A DNA stretch of 64,000 nt, taken from NCBI GenBank assembly GCA_005784505.1, contig VCAZ01000017.1, forward strand, positions 248,001 through 312,000. The letters are read 5' to 3'. How positions within the stretch are numbered: position 1 is the stretch's first letter; every line of letters starts with the position of its first letter. The position numbers were made by a program, and so were the translations under genes. Under the pieces are notes generated by a model that did not search any database, was not told the origin of the DNA, and saw only the letters and a program-made list of their open reading frames with translations. Source of the stretch: Bagarius yarrelli (taxonomy: Eukaryota > Chordata > Actinopteri > Siluriformes > Sisoridae). Shown piece by piece: positions 48,001 through 52,259 of this stretch.

Positions 48001-49801
48001 TCCAAATAAAACAAATGAACCGAACTACAAGTATGAACACACCCTATAATGGTTATAAGTTTTTTTTTAATTTTCATCAAAAATTAAAGCCTACCTTGAG
48101 GAATTCAGAACATTCCTGGATCTTATTATGGCTCAAATCCATTGACTTCAGAACATGTAACAATCTCTAAAAATAGCAAAATTAGAGGACACTAAATAGA
48201 CACAGAATACAATCAAAACTAAATACTCAAGCTTAACTTATACCAGTATTGACAACGAGGGCAGAGAACCATACCAGGGATTCATCAAGACAGGAAATAT
48301 TGTTGTAGCTGAAGTTTAGAGTGTGAAGTTCTAGCCAGGGCAGGGCAGTGCTAAAATCTCCTCCACAGAGTAGCAGCAGCTCCTGTAACAAATAAAATGT
48401 AAACTAGAATTCTAGATTATAGGAGTATTTATTTGTATGGTAATATGAGAAAAAATACCTTCAAGGAGTTAAGGCTTTTAGAACAGATAAAGACCTCCAG
48501 CTGAGAATATATACCATGCAGACCCTCCAGACAATGAGAAGGAATTCTTTTCAGCTGTATCCCCAGGCACCATGTTACCCATTTATTGGCACATATAAAA
48601 TGATATAAATACAAAATCCACATGCATTCACGAAAAATAGAATGGTGTTGGAATGGACTACTCTAATTTCACCTTTTTTTAAATTTTGAACAGTTATAAA
48701 AAACAATTATCAAAGTTATATAAAAATTTGTTCTAGATGCATACTTTTATGAGTTTAATGTTAGCTTACCTCTAAGTGCTTGAGGGACTTAAAGGGGAAA
48801 ATTTTCACAACAGACAGCAGTCCTACCCCAGGCGGATGGATAAGCTGTGTTTTAACATACAAAATTTATAATAAAGACGCAACATTGGGTAGATGTTCTT
48901 TTTTTAAAAAAACAATGTAATCTCTATCCTTAACACCTACACTTTAAAGTATTGATTTTTATTTAAGAAAGACAAAGGGCCCTGCTAGCACATTTATACC
49001 CCTCAAGCATGACTATATTATTTTTACTTATTAAGGTTCATAAAGGTTTAACCTTTTTAATTCAGTGGATTATTTAAAAATCGATTAAGCTGCAACATTT
49101 AAAAAAAGTCAGACCTTTTAATTATTTTTTAATGATTGCAGAGTATATACTGGTAAAATAAAGAAATTCATTAAACAATTACTATACTAAGATTTAAATA
49201 TGGTGGTGCAACTTTGGCATATTTAAACAAGGGTTATTAAAGTGATTATTAATGTTGAATCATGGAAAGTGTGAAATTATAAAAACAATTGAAATGCAAT
49301 CTTCACATTATGCACAATTCAAAAATGTATGTACTTTTAGTGATTTAAGAATTTTTAGTCTACTGGTTTGGATTATGCACACTCTGAAGAACTTCTTTTG
49401 CTGTTATGGCAAAAAATGTACTTGCAATCTTACTAATCCCATACCTTTAGCGAGATGGTTTTCTGTAGCATGTCAAAAAGAAACTGCACCTTAAGCAGCA
49501 TGATGGTATCAGCTGGATGTGATGGCAAAGCCAGAAAGCTGTGCTGGTTTGTACACAAAATGTACTGTTCAAAAAGATGTGCCAAATGCTGTATGTAAGT
49601 CACCTGCAAAGTCACAGTGCTTGAGCCATCCAACACAGAATCACCTAATATAGAAAATAGGCATGGAAAAAAGGTAAAACGCTAAATGAACAATACATAT
49701 TCACTTTCAGTGGAAAAAACAAGAAGGAAAGTACCATAATTCTGCAACAGTGTGGCAAGTCTTTGCACAAGACTGGGATGACAGTCTTGGGTAACAGACA
49801 T
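10682..49801 (-). CDS. stk11ip: stk11ip: serine/threonine kinase 11 (LKB1)-interacting protein, 25 coding exons
   Basis: Family knowledge: STK11IP (LIP1) is a cytoplasmic leucine-rich-repeat protein that binds the tumour-suppressor kinase STK11/LKB1. Seen: 25 exons on the minus strand join into about 1096 codons, close to the roughly 1090 residues of the mammalian protein. Order: N-terminal segment (residues 1-145, with an ALPSHPAD motif); LRRs of LxxLxLxxN type (about 147-300); a variable acidic linker; C664-x2-C667 with C687-x2-C690, a zinc-ribbon-like site; and C-terminal PH-like segments ending with WIKDHWEFMF. Exons in transcript order: 49735-49801, 49445-49644, 48770-48844, 48459-48554, 48275-48382, 48095-48166, 47345-47474, 44248-44351, 41583-41672, 40399-40440, 40127-40258, 38226-38295, 37671-38075, 36894-37096, 31698-31808, 31062-31200, 22932-23065, 22439-22709, 21198-21283, 15809-15906, 15337-15504 (or 15482), 12772-12850, 12468-12553, 10949-11163, 10682-10813. 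All junction phases agree except exon 20 to 21. The start has A at -3; an in-frame ATG seven codons upstream (49822) is an alternative. Confidence 0.95.
10949..11163 (-). CDS. stk11ip: stk11ip exon 24
   Basis: 72 codons including the split first one. Contains TLFLLNEDHQW, VTVYERQPISYVSSIHLYSS and QFYDE, all family landmarks (LFLLDED, REQQPLSSLSSVLLY, LLFYDE). The donor is GTGTGT. Confidence 0.94.
11231..11848 (+). mobile_element. Tc1-like transposon, 5' half, decayed
   Basis: Terminal repeat starting CGGTGCCTTGAAAAAGTATT after TA, then the start of a Tc1 transposase (MKNRELTRQVSDKVV-like, HTH region, ...SGGAAEIQ) with frameshifts and stops. Same family as 29517-30665 and 42764-43961. The catalytic half is missing and the element runs into another Tc1 remnant. 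In stk11ip intron 23. Confidence 0.85.
11849..12262 (-). mobile_element. Tc1-like transposon of a second family, fragment
   Basis: Minus-strand frame with FQHENDPKHITK, the catalytic-region motif (FQHDNDPKHT in intact copies), and the outer end CAGTATCTCACAAAAATGAG near 12250, typical of the fish family with ends ...TGAGTACA. Only the 3' transposase part and one terminal repeat remain. Confidence 0.8.
12468..12553 (-). CDS. stk11ip: stk11ip exon 23
   Basis: Phase 2 to 1. Begins PLVSENSW and contains SSSQFFYLLAFLQL, equivalent to the QFFYLRAFL strand of the family. The donor is GTGAGT. Confidence 0.92.
12772..12850 (-). CDS. stk11ip: stk11ip exon 22
   Basis: Phase 1 to 2, reading KESAPKSDSKIKIILNTQLS then PKHHLW, with Trp split over the junction; donor GTATGT. 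The family has TPQHRLWPL here. Confidence 0.87.
13491..13560. repeat. (AT)n microsatellite
   Basis: About 65 bases of AT repeat in stk11ip intron 21, directly before the retroviral remnant. Confidence 0.95.
13565..14875 (+). mobile_element. decayed endogenous retrovirus remnant with 3' LTR
   Basis: Pieces in retroviral order within 1.3 kb. About 13570-13860 resembles gag (a major-homology-like FINGLKEDIAHNVKQ stretch), then broken. About 14040-14130 resembles the zinc-binding part of integrase. About 14265-14340 resembles the cytoplasmic end of a transmembrane envelope (RGCKTRFIETALTVLF). A polypurine tract AAGTGGGGAAA precedes a probable LTR at about 14523-14875 that has TATAAAA near 14731, ATTAAA near 14785 and ends in ACA. 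Every coding piece has stops or frameshifts and most of pol is missing; no 5' LTR was found. Old, non-functional copy in stk11ip intron 21. Confidence 0.6.
14523..14875 (+). repeat. probable retroviral LTR
   Basis: Begins TGTGATGAAATTTTATTATA after the polypurine tract and ends with ACCACA. Promoter-like TATAAAA and poly(A)-like ATTAAA are in the order expected for U3-R-U5. Boundaries are inferred, since no second LTR is present. Confidence 0.5.
15337..15504 (-). CDS. stk11ip: stk11ip exon 21, acceptor ambiguous
   Basis: Conserved reading LCDLRYLEVGLGSQSIHMEF continues to CKHFFHQMT and the donor GTAAGT. The strong acceptor TTTCTTCAG sets the start at 15504, but with exon 20 in phase 2 this runs into a stop after about 12 codons. 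An acceptor at 15482 (GGACAG, poor tract) restores the frame. Loss of one base from the A7 run near 15490 would also restore it. Confidence 0.82.
15809..15906 (-). CDS. stk11ip: stk11ip exon 20
   Basis: Begins MSVVKFGYPEEVASFVVLSS and ends YILEMNSHL in phase 2 before GTAAGC, after acceptor ATTTCAG. It matches the FMCLVVVSDRRLYLL strand of the PH-like domain. Confidence 0.88.
16255..16490 (-). mobile_element. non-autonomous DNA transposon-like fish repeat, fragment
   Basis: Recognised by TTTTGGAAATGCTCTGA, GCCATCACAATTTGGCCCTT and CACTTAACCTGTCAGTG, blocks that recur together in a widespread fish repeat. Diverged; class uncertain. Intron 19. Confidence 0.5.
17048..17175. mobile_element. hAT-like terminal fragment
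   Basis: Starts AGTGATGGGAATAACGGTGT, as in common fish repeats with AGTGATGGGAATAACG ends, continuing with AATACCCAGTAATC. Fragment only, class by resemblance. Confidence 0.4.
17400..17935. mobile_element. non-autonomous DNA transposon-like repeat
   Basis: Left end CAGAGGTGGGTAGAGAATCC and right end ACTCAAGTAATTGTAACTAA, both rich in AAGTAAGAGTA-like motifs seen in an abundant fish repeat. Similar right-end sequence occurs at 25530-25970. No ORF. Confidence 0.45.
18003..18105. repeat. (GTAT)n/(AT)n microsatellite
   Basis: GTAT units followed by about 40 AT units, in intron 19. Confidence 0.95.
18494..18592 (+). mobile_element. tRNA-derived SINE head
   Basis: A good B box GGGGTTCGATTCCC and then CCAAGCCACCACCATTGGGC, the same family as 9186-9355, without the 3' tail. 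It is cut off where the Tc1-like element begins. Confidence 0.7.
18600..19440 (+). mobile_element. Tc1-like transposon, internally deleted
   Basis: Transposase reading MGRSQELSKFQRGTVIGCHL at 18631 with HTH (NIPQSSVSG), later HHWTLEQWRRVLWGDVSLFS, QSDGQVWVWRLPEN and the catalytic stretch DCAPVHKGRSIKRWM near 19310. It then jumps to the terminal region (AATAGGATGTCATTCAAG). The third part of the DDE domain is deleted and several frameshifts are present, so the element is dead. Confidence 0.9.
19740..20420 (+). mobile_element. L1-type LINE fragment (C-terminal part of ORF2)
   Basis: Broken reading with WYSSIYKALFKEYIKF near 19970 and FKVLHYMHLSRTQIA ... CIRCQTGKADLTHMFWTF near 20155-20285. The pattern of LHRLHLS and CxxC...LxHxFW is that of the C-terminal end of fish L1-type ORF2. 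Many stops. Intron 19. Confidence 0.65.
21198..21283 (-). CDS. stk11ip: stk11ip exon 19 (VDHRLKLFLD)
   Basis: 29 codons including the split first one; AVETVDHRLKLFLDVELFET then EEEIRCFQK before GTGAGA. The VDHRLxLFLDVE block is a family hallmark. Confidence 0.92.
21733..22014 (+). pseudogene. gag-like ORF fragment of an LTR retrotransposon
   Basis: An uninterrupted 93-codon frame contains LKLTGKFDRIWRIFKKQF and TYARNLVLLFTVAGIQAIKV, then HTFKG. The pattern G...W..F...F..........LL...G..A......F is that of the gag-like N-terminus of Ty3/gypsy-type polyproteins. No pol or LTR is visible around it. It lies antisense in stk11ip intron 18. Confidence 0.5.
22439..22709 (-). CDS. stk11ip: stk11ip exon 18
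   Basis: 271 bp, phase 0 to 1, after a pyrimidine-rich acceptor ending CATAG. Starts GKYLHGPILVENFSE, has NCPNC in the middle and ends FQDIQGYGH before GTGAGT. Weakly conserved linker between zinc site and PH-like part. Confidence 0.88.
22932..23065 (-). CDS. stk11ip: stk11ip exon 17 (second CxxC of zinc site)
   Basis: Phase 1 to 0. Begins GDAVFCPECNSDNVIQLARQ; Cys687 and Cys690 complete the zinc site begun in exon 16, 8 kb away. The donor is GTATAT. Confidence 0.92.
23066..26400. other. stk11ip intron 16, 5' part: no strong feature
   Basis: Mostly unique-looking AT-rich DNA. Contains a weak THAP-domain-like stretch at 23270-23340, a 14-base tandem duplication AGTTGCCTAGCATAGCG near 24391-24428, an A-rich low-complexity block 24650-24960 (its minus-strand ORF is spurious) and a GT run at 25989-26009. 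Confidence 0.5.
25530..25975. mobile_element. non-autonomous DNA transposon-like repeat, fragment
   Basis: ATTACTCAAGTAGTAATACA, TTTTTTTACTCAAGTTAAAG and repeated AAAGTAAAAAG motifs resemble the ends of the repeat at 17400-17935. No ORF. Assignment is weak. Confidence 0.35.
26421..26666 (+). other. unrecognised 81-codon ORF
   Basis: The frame includes NNKILTDYNTKCQSQAEVWQ and later SDWWRKYNAVQTIIRYCVSP, with amino-acid-like composition unusual for random AT-rich intron DNA. It lies directly before a LINE fragment and on the same strand. I do not recognise the family; a transposon-derived piece is the most likely explanation. Confidence 0.25.
26745..27205 (+). mobile_element. LINE copy with internal deletion (endonuclease piece joined to 3' UTR)
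   Basis: FYLPLEFTTVFIVVVYIPPS then TNAKVALYVLYAAISDL is the start of the endonuclease domain of a fish non-LTR element. It is followed at once by a 3' UTR (CTGTTTGCACCAGGTTGCAC ... GACAATAAAGCTTCTTGAAC). The same 3' UTR ends the copy at 34250-35575, so the whole reverse transcriptase has been lost here. Confidence 0.75.
27206..29516. other. stk11ip intron 16, middle: unassigned, possibly old mobile DNA
   Basis: Between 29001 and 29498 the minus strand has two open stretches (92 and 72 codons) with coding-like composition, for example VRTEAAEAYLFCKEKVNLKL and SIQEYIGSCLVCKKSGC. They are not linked by convincing splice sites and do not match stk11ip. I do not recognise them. The rest is AT-rich without features. 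Confidence 0.35.
29517..30665 (-). mobile_element. Tc1-like transposon, nearly full length but decayed
   Basis: The inner terminal repeat TTTTTACATTTTGTCACCTT at 29519. Reading the minus strand gives a full-order transposase with breaks: HTH region and EAHGHSGGAEE near 30360, then PQSPDLNLIEHL near 29860 (the catalytic DDE end). A 19-base direct duplication GTAGCACATCATTGTGAAGT-type lies near 29594-29633. Same family as 11231 and 42764. Intron 16. Confidence 0.88.
31062..31200 (-). CDS. stk11ip: stk11ip exon 16 (first CxxC of zinc site)
   Basis: Phase 0 to 1. Encodes VLLELLSKIA and later WLHCLRCQAEYQ. Cys664 and Cys667 form the first half of a zinc-ribbon-like site. The donor is GTAAGA. Confidence 0.92.
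31698..31808 (-). CDS. stk11ip: stk11ip exon 15
   Basis: 37 codons, phase 0, reading GKESFHSVLELRFSYISRER and then QRRNYLMLDDDPQEALQ. Strong acceptor TCTCTCCTAG; donor GTCACT. Confidence 0.92.
32440..33870 (-). mobile_element. Tc1-like transposon (third family), split by a SINE
   Basis: Ends carry AATGAGCTCATTTTAAGTTT... and TCATTTCATTTAAATTGAT-type blocks also seen at 45715-47032 and 61370-62945. The minus strand of the middle retains TCRTICRCQTKLYHAHRKPY, a transposase stretch of this family. Many stops. A SINE occupies 33343-33640. Intron 14. Confidence 0.8.
33343..33640 (-). mobile_element. tRNA-derived SINE inserted in a Tc1-like element
   Basis: On the minus strand: A-box-like GTGGTGGCTCAAATGG, B-box-like TGGGTTCAAGCCCC, a body with TTGCTCAGGG-complement blocks, CATTTCATTGGCTCTGTACA and an (ATT)n tail. 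Oriented like the host gene. Different tail from the SINE at 9186. Confidence 0.82.
34214..34250 (-). mobile_element. terminal repeat remnant of a mariner/Tc1-type element
   Basis: The complement reads CACTGCTCAAAAAATAAAGG then GAACACTAAAAT, a well-known fish transposon end. Only one end is seen, directly before the LINE fragment. Confidence 0.55.
34250..35575 (+). mobile_element. LINE (Rex/CR1/L2 group): reverse transcriptase fragment and 3' UTR
   Basis: Seen: DPLQFAYLPIRSMDDAIATT and LHLALTHLDNKDTYIRMLFI, then DFSSTVNTIISQHLIEKL (RT fingers and palm), a frame break at about 34600, and QQITAWCKDNNLSLNVDKT near 34860. The FADD catalytic stretch has been lost between them. The 3' UTR ends in GACAATAAAGCTTCTT. 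Dead copy in intron 14; same family as 26745-27205. Confidence 0.85.
35750..36610 (+). mobile_element. LINE (L2-like) endonuclease-region fragment
   Basis: Broken frames with FTAFLTQLSTFSPSIILLGD then FNI (endonuclease GDFN core) near 35770-35840, and later NRTVLFTV-APWFN and HHQIMSNSVLN blocks typical of the linker between endonuclease and reverse transcriptase. Many stops. Intron 14. Confidence 0.6.
36894..37096 (-). CDS. stk11ip: stk11ip exon 14
   Basis: Phase 1 to 0. Begins VELCRPMLVRVFSEMKDSDT; corresponds to the ELCRPLLV block of the family. Positions 37024-37083 are copied in inverted orientation at 41380-41439. The donor GTTCAA is non-optimal. Confidence 0.88.
37671..38075 (-). CDS. 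stk11ip: stk11ip exon 13 (largest exon)
   Basis: 405 bp, phase 1 to 1. Starts DIILWHQKDIEKLDSFREQV and ends KEEEDLGG before GTCTGT. It encodes the conserved SFREQVGEDWLRYQ helix followed by a poorly conserved acidic linker. The acceptor TTGAAAAG has only a weak pyrimidine tract; the phase agrees with exon 12. Confidence 0.88.
38226..38295 (-). CDS. stk11ip: stk11ip exon 12 (VRTASISE block)
   Basis: Reads NMKVRTASISESSNTELSLS then PLQ and one extra base; the donor is GTGTGT. The ASISE motif is conserved in the family. Confidence 0.87.
38870..39560 (-). mobile_element. Tc1-like transposon (fourth family), decayed
   Basis: The complement carries AGAAGCCCCCACAAATTTCT, AAAATGACATGCTAAAGAGA and GAAATGGCAG-like blocks, which follow one another in a known fish Tc1-like transposase gene, and ...GCCCTTGAACTGGGTG. 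Heavily mutated. Intron 11. Confidence 0.6.
40127..40258 (-). CDS. stk11ip: stk11ip exon 11
   Basis: 44 codons, phase 0. Contains GGGELSDSLPISESG and ends RDKRKSK before GTGATG. The acceptor is CTTTACAG; a shift of one codon (CAG|CAG) is possible. Confidence 0.87.
40399..40440 (-). CDS. stk11ip: stk11ip exon 10 (14 codons)
   Basis: Short exon reading LQLDGSTLSSTELA, between a pyrimidine-rich CCCTAG acceptor and GTAAGC. The family has an LLDGKVLSL-like block at this point. It is too short for simple ORF calling. Confidence 0.85.
40640..41215 (-). mobile_element. Tc1-like transposon (fifth family), decayed
   Basis: Minus strand reads RTVKRWGGSVMVWGCF near 40900-40945, the conserved GGGSVMVWGCF region of Tc1 transposases, with TTFHKKNIIRT and KNFSGGCAFCYIRHK upstream. 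No intact frame or clear ends. Intron 9. Confidence 0.65.
41380..41439 (+). repeat. inverted 60-bp duplicate of part of stk11ip exon 14
   Basis: 59 of 60 bases equal the complement of 37024-37083 (inside exon 14); the single difference is ACACAAG here against ACACGAG in the exon. The copy lies in intron 9, in the opposite orientation to the gene. Both breakpoints are inside the exon, so neither splice site was copied. On the plus strand it reads PMLVRVFSEMKDSDTRKAL in frame, then random sequence. It is not a gene. Confidence 0.95.
41583..41672 (-). CDS. stk11ip: stk11ip exon 9 (last LRR, LEGNPL)
   Basis: 30 codons, phase 0. Begins LNLEGNPLYFQKAHR, the conserved cap of the LRR region. The donor GTGTGT is weaker than at the other exons, so the 3' edge is less certain than the 5' edge. 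Confidence 0.87.
42060..44205 (+). mobile_element. Tc1-like transposon (sixth family), interrupted by another Tc1
   Basis: Left part: AACAGTGAGAGACAGAATAA, an HTH stretch KDKIVDLHKDGKCYKTITKQ near 42215-42280, and CCTAGCCAGTCTCCAGATCC near 42603. The right part resumes at 43964 with TGGCTGACCTCTGTGTTTGC and the terminal repeat (TTATAGACTTATCATTTC, GGGGATCAAATAATTATTAT). The catalytic middle is deleted. The right end lies about 43 bases from exon 8. Confidence 0.85.
42764..43961 (+). mobile_element. Tc1-like transposon, full length, nested
   Basis: 1198 bp flanked by TA on both sides (42762-42763, 43962-43963). Terminal repeats CAGTGCCTTAAATAAGTATT and, inverted, CAGTGGCTTAAGAAAATATT. From 42960 a 100-codon frame MKTKQLMRQVKDKVVEKFKA with paired-type HTH (KKISQALNLSRSTVQSIIKK) is open; a deletion then shifts the frame and downstream catalytic blocks (WSDETK, QQDNDP-like, LNPIEYLWQ) are scattered over frames. 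Inactive, though its ends look intact. Confidence 0.92.
44248..44351 (-). CDS. stk11ip: stk11ip exon 8 (LRR)
   Basis: Phase 1 to 0. Reads GVEHLSSLQSLDLAYNLLME and on to HNLNL, an LRR. The donor GTGAGG lies about 40 bases from the end of the nested Tc1-like block in intron 8. Confidence 0.92.
45355..45675. mobile_element. dispersed fish repeat, family unassigned
   Basis: Contains GCTGCATTTTGGACCAGCTG, CAATCTAATCTTGAAGTCAT and GATGTAAAATGCAGTTTTAC, blocks that occur together in many fish genomes. No ORF. Intron 7. Confidence 0.5.
45715..47032 (+). mobile_element. Tc1-like transposon (third family), decayed
   Basis: Left end CCAAATTCTGAAAAAGTTGG and right end TCCAAATTTCCGGAAT. Internal blocks ATCATCAAAAGATTCAGAGA, TGGACTCAGGAACACCTCCA and CATGCCCTGTCCCAACGATT follow the order of this transposase gene. 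About 45800-46365 contains sequence I cannot place, perhaps a further insertion. Intron 7. Confidence 0.8.
47345..47474 (-). CDS. stk11ip: stk11ip exon 7 (two LRRs)
   Basis: Begins PLCELKHLNLAYN and continues with LVLRHNQLESIN; two LRR cores. It ends in phase 1 at GTAAGA. Confidence 0.92.
47540..48044. mobile_element. MITE-like element with inverted ends
   Basis: Left end GGTGTGTTCACACTTGT and right end, inverted, GGGTGTGTTCATACTTGT, about 505 bp apart. No transposase. The element fills most of intron 6 and ends 50 bases from exon 6. Confidence 0.6.
48095..48166 (-). CDS. stk11ip: stk11ip exon 6 (LRR)
   Basis: 24 codons, phase 0, with LRR core LKSMDLSHNKIQECSEFL. A MITE ends about 50 bases from its donor side. 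Confidence 0.92.
48275..48382 (-). CDS. stk11ip: stk11ip exon 5 (LRR start)
   Basis: 36 codons, phase 0. Begins ELLLLCGGDF and holds an LRR core LHTLNFSYNNISCLDESL. The donor is GTATGG. Confidence 0.93.
48459..48554 (-). CDS. stk11ip: stk11ip exon 4
   Basis: 32 codons, phase 0 at both ends. Reads LKRIPSHCLEGLHGIYSQLE and then VFICSKSLNSLK, a highly conserved GLHGIYSQLE block. Confidence 0.93.
48770..48844 (-). CDS. stk11ip: stk11ip exon 3
   Basis: 25 codons in phase 0, between AACACAG and GTAAGC. Contains KIFPFKSLKHLE, a conserved block leading into the repeat region. Confidence 0.92.
49445..49644 (-). CDS. stk11ip: stk11ip exon 2
   Basis: Starts after TATTAG and ends before GTATGG, phase 1 to 0. 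It carries the conserved segments ALPSHPAD and FLFDMLQKTISLK, which identify the family clearly. Confidence 0.93.
49735..49801 (-). CDS. stk11ip: stk11ip exon 1 (start codon)
   Basis: Encodes MSVTQDCHPSLVQRLATLLQ and two more residues, then one base of the next codon; the donor is GTACTT. Its length and LATLLQNYG-D pattern fit the N-terminus of the family better than the longer start at 49822. Confidence 0.88.
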
Positions 49802-50110
49802 CCTAACAGAATTAATTGTCATTAACAAATCAAATGTAAAGAAATGCAAATCTTAACAAATAAGGTTGAAATAACAGATTTAGAACACAGTACAGATTAT
49901 GACAAAAATATTAAAATATTTTTTGACAAAGACAGTATTACAGTTTCATATTTTCATTAAAATGTGTACAAACATTTCCAGATTTCCAAATTCTACGCTT
50001 GGTACACGTAACCAAGTTGCACAAAAAAATCAGCTTTGGTCTTGCAGTCACTTTTCAGATATGGTTACTTTTAGTGACAACTAAGACGCGCGATCTTAGG
50101 ACAAATGAAA
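49802..50110 (-). promoter_or_regulatory. putative 5' UTR and promoter side of stk11ip
   Basis: Sequence directly upstream of the stk11ip ATG. It is AT-rich, with one small CpG cluster (ACGCGCG) near 50089. No TATA box or obvious island is visible, so the transcription start may lie further out or in a non-coding exon. Low support. Confidence 0.3.
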
Positions 50111-50985
50111 TGAAAAAGGGAACACACTACATCGTAAAAAAACAGTTTTGATTAACCAGTTGTTACGTACTTGCAGCTTTCTTTGAAGCTTACTGCTTCC
50201 TGTTATGTGAGCACTACGGTAGCCTGCACATCCCAAACTGGTGTTTTTTTTGTTTTTTTTTGTTTTTTGTCATAATACTTACAGAAATTCGAACAAATTT
50301 ATTTCTTTTTTATTAATATACTTTACAAACAAGAATAAAAACGGAAACAAAACATAACACTCATAAGTGTAAGATGTACATACATGAATCAAAATAACAG
50401 TGTACTTCACAATATACAAGATATACTATTATAAATAAGAAACAAGAGGGCAAAGTAGACTAGAATAAATACAAATATCCTAGAATAAATACAAATATAT
50501 TGCCTTTTAGAAATTCCTTTTAACAAAAACTAATTGTGAGCAAATTTTGAAAAATGAATATTTATCATTATAAAATTGATAAAAGTATGTATAATAACTT
50601 TTGTCTTTCATAAATAAACCAAACATTACATTGTAAAAAGTTAGTCATTACGTTGGTCATTTCTATATTGCTTTTTTTGCAAAAAACATACTTACTCTAT
50701 ACTATGATTTTGAACTGTTGTTAAAGAAACTAGAGAGGCAGTGGAGACCTCAGAGCTCAAGAGAAAGCCAGGTGTGCAGCCACCTCTGTCAATTTCTGAC
50801 AAAAACCCAATGTCCGTTGAGCTTTTCAGCATGTTTTTTGACAAGTCCACTGTATAACTCTGTGTATAAACAATAATAAATAAAGCAGCACAAATTTTGC
50901 TGCAGGTTAAAATATAAGTTGACTGAAGTCACCAAAGTTGAGATGCACAAAAATGGCATCACAGTGTACATGGGAATATAAAAGA
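50111..50985. other. intergenic DNA upstream of stk11ip, nothing recognised
   Basis: AT-rich with a T-rich stretch near 50247-50270. No exon or known repeat seen. Confidence 0.5.
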
Positions 50986-50999
50986 TTGCAAAGCTAAGG

Positions 51000-51700
51000 G
51001 ATTTTTTGGTGGGTCAAGTCTATTTTCCATGTTGTCTACCCAAATAATGTCATGTCCAGAGATCCACAGCATCACTTGAAGTGCACCTGCACCTGAGTGA
51101 CCCAGCAGAAGATGCTGTTAAAGACAAAAAGGGGCACGAGCGAGTATGACTGCTTGCACAGAGTCCAGCCTGGGGTTTGGAGCATGTGGAACCATCAGGG
51201 ACACAAGAATTGGTGGCCCAAAAACCAAAGTCAATGCACTGACAAAGAAGTCTCCACAGTGATCAATAAGGATCTAAGGATCTCTCCTTTAGGTAAAAAG
51301 GATGGACACACGGGTGGTATGTTCACTACTTTGCACACTGCATTTCTGGGGTACATGACACTGCTGAACCATTTTGTTGACTTTGCTGTCACAAACATCT
51401 ACTTGCTGCACAAGCAACTGTGCGAAAGTAAAAAGGAGCAACCAATGACACAGCAGGCTTTCCAAGAACAGTTAGCAGCAAAGCTGTGTGAGGTGTCCTT
51501 CAAGCCAGCATGGGACAGCTACCAGCACTTACCCGTTACCATTTCTCATACAACTAGCTCAAAAAAAAGCCACAAAGGGTGTCGGAATTGCAGGCTCTTT
51601 GGAAAATGCCCTCCATTCATGCACGAAGCATGCCAAGTGCCAAGAGTTATCCTTGATAGGAACTGCCGCAGGTTGTATCACAGCTAGACTGTGTATATCT
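51000..51700 (+). mobile_element. piggyBac-like transposase C-terminal remnant (open 196-codon frame)
   Basis: ORF 51097-51687 is uninterrupted. Residues about 85-135 read MTLLNHFVDFAVTNIYLLHK with QPMTQQAFQEQLAAKLCEV, resembling the C-terminal part of the piggyBac transposase catalytic region (HFxDxAxxNAYxLHK). It ends with a Cys/His cluster CRNCRLFGKCPPFMHEACQV...YHS, like the C-terminal cysteine-rich finger of the family. The N-terminal 95 residues are not convincing, so the ORF may join unrelated sequence to the fragment. The catalytic DDD core is absent. No expression evidence; the open frame could be chance survival or recent insertion. Confidence 0.6.
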
Positions 51701-52048
51701 AAATAGTTAAAAGTATGTTTAGGTCTGATCAGTTAAAATTAAAATTTGTTCATGAAATGTTGTTTTTATGACCGTACGAGTAAAAAAATTTGAAATACAT
51801 TTGTGAGGTATACCAAGTGCCCCTGTGAATTATTCTGTCACAAGTGTTAAAAAAGCCTTTCTATATTTTTAGGTCTGGTAAAAATACAGATTTCACAGTA
51901 GTGTAATTGGTTGTTTTATACAATATTCATAGTTGTTTAATAAACATTTCTTTGAAAATACATGTACATCACAGCATAGAACAACACAGAAATAGTTCTA
52001 TAGCTTTAAGGTTTGACATCACCATGCACTGTTCATATATCTGTATTT

Positions 52049-52051
<3 letters not shown>

Positions 52052-52090
<39 letters not shown>
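52052..52090. repeat. A39 homopolymer
   Basis: 39 consecutive A. It could be the tail of a retroposed sequence (an AATAAA lies about 110 bases upstream) or a simple homopolymer. Confidence 0.9.
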
Positions 52091-52092
<2 letters not shown>

Positions 52093-52259
52093 TGTAAGGA
52101 CTCTATTGATGTATTGATAAAAAAAATGATACTACAGCAAGCAAAAATACTAAAGTATACTCTGCCAAAATAATTGTATTGCAGGGTTTAAAGGGGTATA
52201 CTGTGGCTATGGCTTGGCAGGCTCGAGGTGAGCAGTTTCTGGCATGTATAGTCTGGCTT

